From positions 1 through 7,188 of the forward strand of contig SLLJ01000109.1 of assembly GCA_007134165.1 (NCBI GenBank): a stretch of 7,188 nt of DNA. Reading direction: 5' to 3'. The notes under the pieces are model-generated. The model was not told the origin of the DNA and did no database searches. It was given only the letters and a program-made list of their open reading frames with translations. The DNA comes from Nitriliruptoraceae bacterium. GTDB taxonomy: Bacteria > Actinomycetota > Nitriliruptoria > Nitriliruptorales > Nitriliruptoraceae. Shown piece by piece: positions 1 to 5,211 of the stretch; within the stretch, counting starts at the first letter, position 1; each line of letters opens with the position of its first letter. Both the position numbers and the translations under genes were made by a program.

Positions 1-45
1 AACCTCCGGGGGTTCGGCAGCCGTTGCGGCCAACCGCGCCCCGGC

Positions 46-129
46 CCTGCCGCGCCCGGGCCCTGCCGTGCCTCGGTGCCTGCCGTGCCTCGGTGCCTGC
101 CGCGCCGCGGTGCCTGCCGTGCCGGGGTC
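46..129. repeat. Degenerate 17-bp tandem repeat
   Basis: Units begin CCTGCCGTGCCTCGGTG. The copies at 62-78 and 79-95 are identical, the copy at 96-112 differs at two positions and the one at 113-129 at three. A 16-bp relative lies at 46-61. The array is in apparently non-coding DNA upstream of the dehydrogenase gene. The period is not a multiple of three, and the reading frames across it give only low-complexity Pro/Arg/Cys sequence, so I do not treat it as coding. Its function is unknown. Confidence 0.8.
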
Positions 130-142
130 GTTGCCCCAGCTC

Positions 143-190
143 ACGTGGCGTACCCACCCGGACGGCGGTGACCGGAGGGGTACGCCACGT
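143..190 (+). repeat. Perfect 13-bp inverted repeat; terminator or operator
   Basis: ACGTGGCGTACCC at 143-155 is the exact reverse complement of GGGTACGCCACGT at 178-190. The 22-nt spacer has a further possible CCGG/CCGG pairing (158-161 with 172-175), so the RNA could form a long hairpin. A short T-rich run (TTTCTC, 190-195) follows the right arm, which would suit a weak intrinsic terminator for a rightward gene upstream of the window. The left arm also contains CACGTG (142-147), and the element lies about 105 bp before the dehydrogenase start, so a repressor operator or a leader hairpin is possible too. The repeat is directly visible; its role is inferred. Confidence 0.6.
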
Positions 191-280
191 TTCTCGGCGG
201 TCGTCTGCCCGCCCGATGCTGGGTGGGCAGCGCAGTCCCAGAGTTGGCCTCGATCGGCCGGCGTTGGATCGACCGGCCGG

Positions 281-286
281 TAGCGT
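281..286 (+). promoter_or_regulatory. Candidate -10 element of a leaderless promoter
   Basis: TAGCGT fits the TANNNT -10 pattern common in actinobacteria and ends 8 bp before the ATG at 295. That spacing would put the transcription start at or near the A of the start codon. No Shine-Dalgarno-like sequence precedes this ATG, which agrees with a leaderless transcript. No -35 hexamer is evident at the usual distance (TTGGAT at 264-269 is too close). A single hexamer is weak evidence. Confidence 0.3.
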
Positions 287-294
287 GTCGGATC

Positions 295-1803
295 ATGGAA
301 ACCACCTCGACGCTCACCGCCCTGACCGCCGGCATGCTGCTGCCCTTCGGGGGCGATCGGGTGACCCGGGTGCCGCACGAACTCGCCCGTGACTTTGTGC
401 CCGGCGATGCCCTGATCGTGCTGCAGGACCGCGGCGACCTGCTGCACGTGCCGGCGGCCGACCGGGCGGCCGCCCGAGCCGCAGTCGACACCGCCCATGA
501 GGCCTTCGAGGCGATGGGCCGTGTCAGCGACGCGCAACTCGACGCGTTCTACCTCGCCTTCGCGCGCCGGCTCGAGGACGATGCCGGCTTCGTACGGATC
601 GCCGCCGCCAACCAGCAGGACGTCACCGCCGCCCGGGAGCGGGGTCGGTCGGTGACCCGTCTCGTGCTCGACGAGCGGATGCGTGCAGGAATGGTCGCCG
701 GGCTGCGCGGCTGGGCCGAGGTCGCCTCGCCGCGAGGACAGGTCGTGCGCACCCTTCAGCACGAATCCTGGCGGCTCGAGGAGGTCACCGACCGGCTCGG
801 CGTGGTTGCCTTCGTGTTCGAGGGGCGGCCCAACGTGTTCGCCGACGCCTGCGGCGTGCTGCGCAGCGGCAACACGGTTGTCTTCCGGATCGGGTCCGAC
901 GCGCTGCGCACCGCCAGGGCCATCGTCGAGCACGCCCTGCGCCCGGCGCTGGCCGAGGCCGGGCTGCCCGAGGGTGCGGCCAGCCTGGTCGATGCGCCGT
1001 CGCGGGCCTCGGGGTGGGCGCTGTTCTCCGATCCGCGGCTGGCGCTGGCGGTCGCACGGGGGTCAGGTGAGGCGGTGCGGCAACTCGGAACGGTTGCGCA
1101 GCAGGCCGGTAACCCCGTTTCCCTGCATGGCACCGGAGGCGCCTGGCTGCTGGTGGGTCGCAGCGCCGATCCGGACCGGCTGCTGGCCGCCGTGCACCGG
1201 TCGCTGGACCGCAAGGTCTGCAACACGCTCAACACCATGTGCGTGGTTCGTGAACGGGCTGAGGAGCTGATCCCCGTCGTGCTGGAGGGCCTGCGTCGGG
1301 CCGCGGTGGACCGAGGCACCGAGGGCAAGCTGTATGTGACCGAGCGCAGCCGGGGGTGGGTGCCAGGTGAGCTCTTCGACCGGGTCGTGACGATCAGCCG
1401 TGCCGAGGGCGTGAGCGACGAGCCGCAGGCCGAGCCGCTGGTCGAGGCACAACTGGGCATCGAATGGGAGTGGGAGGACAGCCCCGAGGTGTCGCTGGTG
1501 GTGGTCGACGACCTCGACGAGGCCATCGGACTGTGCAACCGCTACAGCCCTCGTTTCGTGGTGTCGGTGCTCGCCGAGGAACCCGCCGAACAGCAGCGGG
1601 TATGGGACGGTGTCGACGCGCCCTTCGTCGGCAACGGCTTCACGCGCTGGGTCGACGGGCAGTACGCGCTGCTGACCCCGGAACTCGGACTGTCCAACTG
1701 GGAGCGGGGCCGGTTGCTGGGTCGCAGCGCGATCCTGTCGGGCGACGCGATCGTCACCCGCCGGATCCGGGCCGAGCAGGTCGATCCGGACCTGCACCGG
1801 TGA
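295..1803 (+). CDS. ProA-like aldehyde dehydrogenase (glutamate-5-semialdehyde dehydrogenase family), divergent
   Basis: This is a 502-residue ALDH-superfamily protein most like gamma-glutamyl phosphate reductase (ProA), the cytoplasmic NADPH-dependent enzyme of proline synthesis. Visible family features are an N-terminal helical segment with NQQDV (106-110), the RPNV motif in FEGRPNVFADA (176-186), the GNTVVFR cofactor region (192-198), the presumed catalytic Cys309 in KVCNTLNTMCV, and VVVDDLDEAI (402-411). It is longer than typical ProA (about 417 residues) because of roughly 60 extra N-terminal residues. Several usual ProA motifs are altered: the RGG after the RPN strand is RIG, HTDAI is replaced by SPRFVVS (418-424), and the C-terminal ARGPMG is ERGRLLG (470-476). 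ATG 295 is preferred over the in-frame GTG at 223 because conserved-looking sequence starts only after it; neither has a good ribosome-binding site. The stop overlaps the transporter start. No proB is nearby, so proline synthesis is only one possibility; a related semialdehyde or acyl-phosphate substrate is another. Confidence 0.83.
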   Translation: METTSTLTALTAGMLLPFGGDRVTRVPHELARDFVPGDALIVLQDRGDLLHVPAADRAAARAAVDTAHEAFEAMGRVSDAQLDAFYLAFARRLEDDAGFVRIAAANQQDVTAARERGRSVTRLVLDERMRAGMVAGLRGWAEVASPRGQVVRTLQHESWRLEEVTDRLGVVAFVFEGRPNVFADACGVLRSGNTVVFRIGSDALRTARAIVEHALRPALAEAGLPEGAASLVDAPSRASGWALFSDPRLALAVARGSGEAVRQLGTVAQQAGNPVSLHGTGGAWLLVGRSADPDRLLAAVHRSLDRKVCNTLNTMCVVRERAEELIPVVLEGLRRAAVDRGTEGKLYVTERSRGWVPGELFDRVVTISRAEGVSDEPQAEPLVEAQLGIEWEWEDSPEVSLVVVDDLDEAIGLCNRYSPRFVVSVLAEEPAEQQRVWDGVDAPFVGNGFTRWVDGQYALLTPELGLSNWERGRLLGRSAILSGDAIVTRRIRAEQVDPDLHR

Positions 1804-3008
1804 GCGACGAGGCGGCCCCGGGCCCGGCCCCGTGGCTGCTGGCCCTGACTCTGGTCCTGCTCGCCGCCAACCTGCGGGTGGTGGTGATCACGGTCGGACC
1901 GGTGCTGCGCGACGTGCAGGCCGACCTCGGGATGTCGGACACCGTGGCCGGCGCGCTGTTCACGCTGCCCTTGCTGGTGTTCGGCACGCTGGGTTTTGCC
2001 GTGTCCGGACTCGTGCGCCGCCTCAGTGTCAACGGTGCGCTGCTGGTCGCGCTTGGGCTGATCGTGGTCGGGACCGCGCTGCGTGGGGTGTCGCCGACCA
2101 CCGTCTGGCTGCTGGCCGCGACCCTGGTGGCGCTGGTCGGGATTGCAGTCGGCAACGTGCTGGCCCCGACCCTGGTGCGCGCCTGGTTCCCCACCCAGGT
2201 CGGCCGGGCCTCGGCCTGGTACATGACGGCGATGGCGGTCGGAACGGCGGCGCCTGCGGCGCTGGTCGTGCCGGCGGCCGAGGTGCTGGGCGGCTGGCGG
2301 TCGGCTCTCGCCATCTGGGCCGTGCCGGCGGTGTTCGCGCTGCTGGCCGCCGGGCTGGTGTCGGCCCGCACCCGCACGCCAGAGGCCGGACCTGCGGTGG
2401 CCGAGAGCACCGCCAGCGCGCTCGGCCCTCGCCTTCGCCGCCAGCCGGTGGCTTGGGCGCTGGCGGCTTTCTTCGGCCTGCAGTCGCTGGAGGCGTACAC
2501 GGCCATCGGCTTCCTGCCCACCATCCTGCGTGACGCGGGCGTTCCCGCCGACCGGGCTGGCACCCTGATGGCGTCGACCGTCGCCATCGGCGCACCGATC
2601 GCGTTCCTACTGCCTCGGCTGGCCACCCGCCGGGAGGACCAGCGGGGGTTCGTGATCGTGCTGATCGCGTGTTCGGCGCTCGGTCAGCTGGGGTTGCTGC
2701 TGGCACCGGCCGCGGCGCCGCTGGCGTGGGTGCTGCTGCTGGGAGCCGGGTCGGGGGCGTTCCCGCTGGCGCTGCTCCTGATCACCCTGCGCACGTCGAC
2801 CACGGTCGGGACCGCCGCGTTGTCGTCGCTCGTCCAGGGCTTTGGCTACCTGCTCGGTGTCGGGGGACCGGTCGTGGTCGGTGCGCTGCGCGACGCGACC
2901 GGTGACTGGCGCGTGCCGCTGCTGGTCCTGCTCACGCTGCTCGTGCCCAAGCTGTTCGCCGGGCTGGTGGCCGCCCGGGGCGTGGTCGTCGACGCAACCG
3001 AAGGCTGA
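1800..3008 (+). CDS. MFS transporter, CynX/NimT family
   Basis: This 402-residue, very hydrophobic integral membrane protein has about 12 predicted transmembrane helices in two halves. The halves are separated by a polar loop around 188-216 (RTRTPEAG to RLRRQP). Family signatures of the CynX (cyanate)/NimT branch of the major facilitator superfamily are visible: NLRVVVITVGPVL in helix 1 (24-36), GIAVGNVLAPTLVRAWFP (114-131), GLQSLEAYTAIGFLPTIL (226-243) and QGFGYLLGVGGPVVVGALRDATGDW (from 346). The GTG start at 1800 overlaps the TGA of the dehydrogenase in a GTGA, so translational coupling is likely. It places a short hydrophilic tail before helix 1, and no other start fits as well. Most members of this family have no assigned substrate. 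Coupling to the dehydrogenase suggests a related metabolite, but the direction of transport and the ligand cannot be read from sequence. Confidence 0.88.
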   Translation: MSDEAAPGPAPWLLALTLVLLAANLRVVVITVGPVLRDVQADLGMSDTVAGALFTLPLLVFGTLGFAVSGLVRRLSVNGALLVALGLIVVGTALRGVSPTTVWLLAATLVALVGIAVGNVLAPTLVRAWFPTQVGRASAWYMTAMAVGTAAPAALVVPAAEVLGGWRSALAIWAVPAVFALLAAGLVSARTRTPEAGPAVAESTASALGPRLRRQPVAWALAAFFGLQSLEAYTAIGFLPTILRDAGVPADRAGTLMASTVAIGAPIAFLLPRLATRREDQRGFVIVLIACSALGQLGLLLAPAAAPLAWVLLLGAGSGAFPLALLLITLRTSTTVGTAALSSLVQGFGYLLGVGGPVVVGALRDATGDWRVPLLVLLTLLVPKLFAGLVAARGVVVDATEG

Positions 3009-3014
3009 CCCGGG

Positions 3015-3665
3015 CTACAGAAGGTCGCGGCCAGCCGCCCAGGCGGTGAGTTCGTGGCGGTTGGACAACTGCAGTTTGCGCAGCACCGAGGACACGTGGG
3101 TCTCGACGGTCTTGACCGAGATGAACAGCCGCCCCGCCACCTCCTTGTAGGTATAGCCGCGGGCGATGTGGCGCAGCACCTCCTTCTCGCGCACCGTGAG
3201 CTGGTCGAGCTCGGGGTCGGCGCTGCCCACTCCGGCCGGGAGGCTGCCAGCGAACGCGTCCAGCACGAACCCGGCCAGCCGGGGGCTGAACACCGCGTCG
3301 CCCTGCTGGACCCTCACGATCGCAGCCACGAGATCCTCGGGCGAGATCGTCTTGGTGACGTACCCGCGGGCACCGCCCCGGATCACCCGGATCACGTCCT
3401 CGGCGGCATCCGACACCGACAGGGCCAGGAACCGCACGTCGGGGTGGGTCTCGTGCACCCCTTCGAGCACGGCCAGGCCGCCGCCACCGGGCAGGTGGAC
3501 GTCGAGGAGCACGACGTCGGGCCGGGCCGCCCGGATGCCCTGGATGGCCGTGTCGACGTCGCCGGCATCGCCGACCAGGGTCACGTGCCGGCCGAGCTCG
3601 GCCTTCACGCCGGCGCGGAACAGCTCGTGGTCGTCGACCAGGAACACGCGGACGGGGTGGGTCAT
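3015..3665 (-). CDS. LuxR/NarL-family DNA-binding response regulator
   Basis: This is a 216-residue cytoplasmic response regulator of normal length. The N-terminal receiver domain (about 5-120) has the acidic pair Asp11-Asp12, phosphoacceptor Asp55 in VVLLDVHLPG, Ser83 at the switch Thr/Ser position, and the invariant Lys105 in GYVTKTIS. A linker (about 125-153) leads to a LuxR-type helix-turn-helix (about 155-210) with LTVREKEVLRHIARG and the recognition region ISVKTVETHVSSVLRKL. Its ATG overlaps the TGA of the upstream histidine kinase gene (ATGA at 3665-3662), so the two are surely cotranscribed, probably translationally coupled, and a cognate pair. The 3' end faces the MFS transporter gene across only 6 bp (CCCGGG). 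Likely targets include the divergent PspC gene and the kinase promoter, by analogy with LiaR/VraR-type systems; this is inference. Confidence 0.95.
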   Translation of the reverse strand: MTHPVRVFLVDDHELFRAGVKAELGRHVTLVGDAGDVDTAIQGIRAARPDVVLLDVHLPGGGGLAVLEGVHETHPDVRFLALSVSDAAEDVIRVIRGGARGYVTKTISPEDLVAAIVRVQQGDAVFSPRLAGFVLDAFAGSLPAGVGSADPELDQLTVREKEVLRHIARGYTYKEVAGRLFISVKTVETHVSSVLRKLQLSNRHELTAWAAGRDLL

Positions 3666-5002
3666 GCTGGGACCTCCGGATCAGCAGCGGTGGATGGTGC
3701 CGGCGTTTCGGGGGTGGCGGTGCGGCGGCGGGGCACGCACAGCTCCACCTCGGTGCCCTCACCGGGAGTGGAGAGCACCCGGGCCCGGCCGTCGTGCCGG
3801 GCGAGCCGGGACACCATCGAGTCGCGGATGCCGTGCCGGTCCTCGGGCACCCGGTCGGGATCGAAGCCGCGTCCGCGGTCCCGCACGAAGGCGAGCACCT
3901 CGTTGTCCTCGACCTCGACGTAGACGGCCACGGAGGCCACGCTGGCGTGCTTGGCGGCGTTGACGCAGGCCTCGCGGGTGGCGGCGAGCAGGGCGGCGAC
4001 CCGTTCGTCGAGCGGGGCGTCGCCGACCACCACCACCTCGACGTTGAGGTCATGGATGGCTTCGACCTCCTCGGCGACGGCCTCGACCGCGTCGGCGAGG
4101 TTGGTCGCGCCGCGCAGCCCGTCCGCGCCGTACAGCCAGCTGCGCAGCTCACGTTCCTGACGGCGGGCCAGGGCGACCATCCGGCGCGGCTGGTCGGCGG
4201 AGCGCTGGATCAGGGCCAGGGTCTGCAGCACCGAGTCGTGCAGATGGGCGGCGAGCTCCGCGCGCTCCTCCTGGCGGATGCGCTCGCGGCGTTCGGCCGT
4301 GAGCTGCTCGCCGAGTCGCCACAACCACGGCCCGAACAGCAGCGCCACCCCGCCGACCGCCGCGATCAGCGCCAGGCCGACGTCACGCAGGGCGGCCAGG
4401 CCCTCGGTGCCGGCCACGAAGCCGGCCACCGCCCCGGCCACCAGCAAGGTTCCGACGATCACCCGGACCGGCGAGGCCGGCCCGGCCGCAGCGGCGCTGA
4501 TGGCGCTGCGCGGTACCCGCTCGGCGGACCGGGACCAGCGGTCGCGGTCGTGTTCGTCGCCGCGGGTCCAGACCACGGCCGAGCCGGCCGCGGCCAGGAC
4601 CACCGGGAACACCAGCGCATCGCCGAACCACAGCCCGGCCTGTCGCAGCAGCAGCAGCACCCCCAGGGCGATCAGCCCGAGGGCCGCCGACTGCTGCAGG
4701 GTCGGCGGGCGGGACCGGTGATGGGGCCCGGGCCAGCCGACCGGAGTCAGCGCCCACAGTGCGCCGTAGACGATGACGCCGGTGCCCCCCGCAAAGGTCA
4801 TCACGACGAAGCTGATGCGCACCAGCAGCGGATCGACCCCGAGCCGGTCCGCCAGTCCGCCGGCGACCCCCGCGACCACTCGCCTCTCAGCCCGGCGGAT
4901 CAGGCGTCCGGGCGCAGCCTGCGGCGGCGGGGGTGGGGGTGGCACCGGCGCCGGTGGCGGGGGCAGAGGCGGACGGGGGGCGATGGGACGGCTCCTGTTC
5001 AC
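3662..5002 (-). CDS. PspC-domain sensor histidine kinase (HisKA_3 type)
   Basis: This 446-residue membrane kinase is the partner of the overlapping LuxR-type regulator. In order: a Pro-rich cytoplasmic tail (6-31, with seven consecutive prolines at 21-27); a PspC domain (about 32-88; RRVVAGVAGGLADRLGVD, then a long hydrophobic segment); further transmembrane helices near 104-120, 128-146, 180-198 and 205-228; a HisKA_3 dimerisation domain with phosphoacceptor His255 in HLHDSVLQTL; and an HATPase domain with the N box EACVNAAKHA (344-353), G1 DRGRGFDPD (375-383) and GEGTEVEL (414-421). The HDxxxQ pattern (His255-Gln260) is that of bifunctional kinase/phosphatases. GTG 5002 was chosen because sequence upstream of it in frame is Arg/Cys-rich and non-coding in character; an ATG at 5161 would give a 53-residue longer form. 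No strong Shine-Dalgarno precedes either. The sensing region is almost all membrane with no large outer domain, the intramembrane-sensing type seen in LiaS-like kinases. Confidence 0.92.
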   Translation of the reverse strand: MNRSRPIAPRPPLPPPPAPVPPPPPPPQAAPGRLIRRAERRVVAGVAGGLADRLGVDPLLVRISFVVMTFAGGTGVIVYGALWALTPVGWPGPHHRSRPPTLQQSAALGLIALGVLLLLRQAGLWFGDALVFPVVLAAAGSAVVWTRGDEHDRDRWSRSAERVPRSAISAAAAGPASPVRVIVGTLLVAGAVAGFVAGTEGLAALRDVGLALIAAVGGVALLFGPWLWRLGEQLTAERRERIRQEERAELAAHLHDSVLQTLALIQRSADQPRRMVALARRQERELRSWLYGADGLRGATNLADAVEAVAEEVEAIHDLNVEVVVVGDAPLDERVAALLAATREACVNAAKHASVASVAVYVEVEDNEVLAFVRDRGRGFDPDRVPEDRHGIRDSMVSRLARHDGRARVLSTPGEGTEVELCVPRRRTATPETPAPSTAADPEVPA

Positions 5003-5211
5003 GGCACGGTCCGGGCAGGCAAGGCCCGGCGCTCGGGTGGCTGCCCCGATGGTGGCACACCGCCGGGTGTCCGCGCATCGGGTCGACCCCGGACCCTGGG
5101 GGCTGAGCTCAGGGTCGGGCCAGGGTCGTCCCCGATGGTCGCAGCGTGCGTGCGTCGCCATGATGGAACTCGACGCCCCGCCCCCTGTCGGCGGACCCCC
5201 GGAGGACCACG
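5003..5211. promoter_or_regulatory. Divergent promoter region between kinase and PspC gene
   Basis: This 209-bp intergenic stretch must hold the start signals for the leftward kinase-regulator unit and the rightward PspC unit. It contains a heptamer inverted repeat, GACCCTG (5092-5098) and CAGGGTC (5110-5116), and a second direct CAGGGTC (5121-5127) whose start lies 11 bp from that of the previous copy, about one helical turn. That layout would suit a dimeric LuxR-type regulator. The same heptamer also occurs singly inside coding DNA (3576-3582, 4217-4223, 4697-4703), so only the local cluster is suggestive. I see no convincing -35/-10 pair in either direction. Confidence 0.5.
5201..5205 (+). 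promoter_or_regulatory. Ribosome-binding site of the PspC gene
   Basis: GGAGG lies 6 nt before the ATG at 5212 and fixes the start of the PspC/LiaF-like gene. It is the strongest Shine-Dalgarno match in the window. Confidence 0.85.

Noticed and set aside
223..294. GTG 223 as the dehydrogenase start
   Set aside because: There is no ribosome-binding site, and the added 24 residues look non-coding. ATG 295 has a plausible -10 element just upstream.
24..392. Rightward open frame over the 17-bp repeat region
   Set aside because: It translates to Arg/Pro/Cys-rich low-complexity sequence, crosses the inverted repeat, and overlaps the start of the dehydrogenase in another frame. It looks like a high-GC artefact.
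756..1797. Long leftward frames opposite the dehydrogenase
   Set aside because: They are antisense to a clear ALDH-family gene. Composition is Ser/Arg/Pro-rich or mirrored, with no recognisable domain.
1754..2706. Leftward frames opposite the MFS transporter
   Set aside because: They are Ala/Ser/Arg/Thr-rich shadows of the transporter codons, with no domain or ribosome-binding site.
2932..4152. 406-codon leftward frame overlapping the regulator and kinase genes
   Set aside because: It is in another frame on the same strand as two well-supported genes, very rich in Arg and Pro, and has no domain.
5158..5170. CATGAT (5159-5164) as a -10 box for the PspC gene
   Set aside because: It matches only four of six consensus bases and has no -35 partner at 16-18 bp, too weak to report as a feature.
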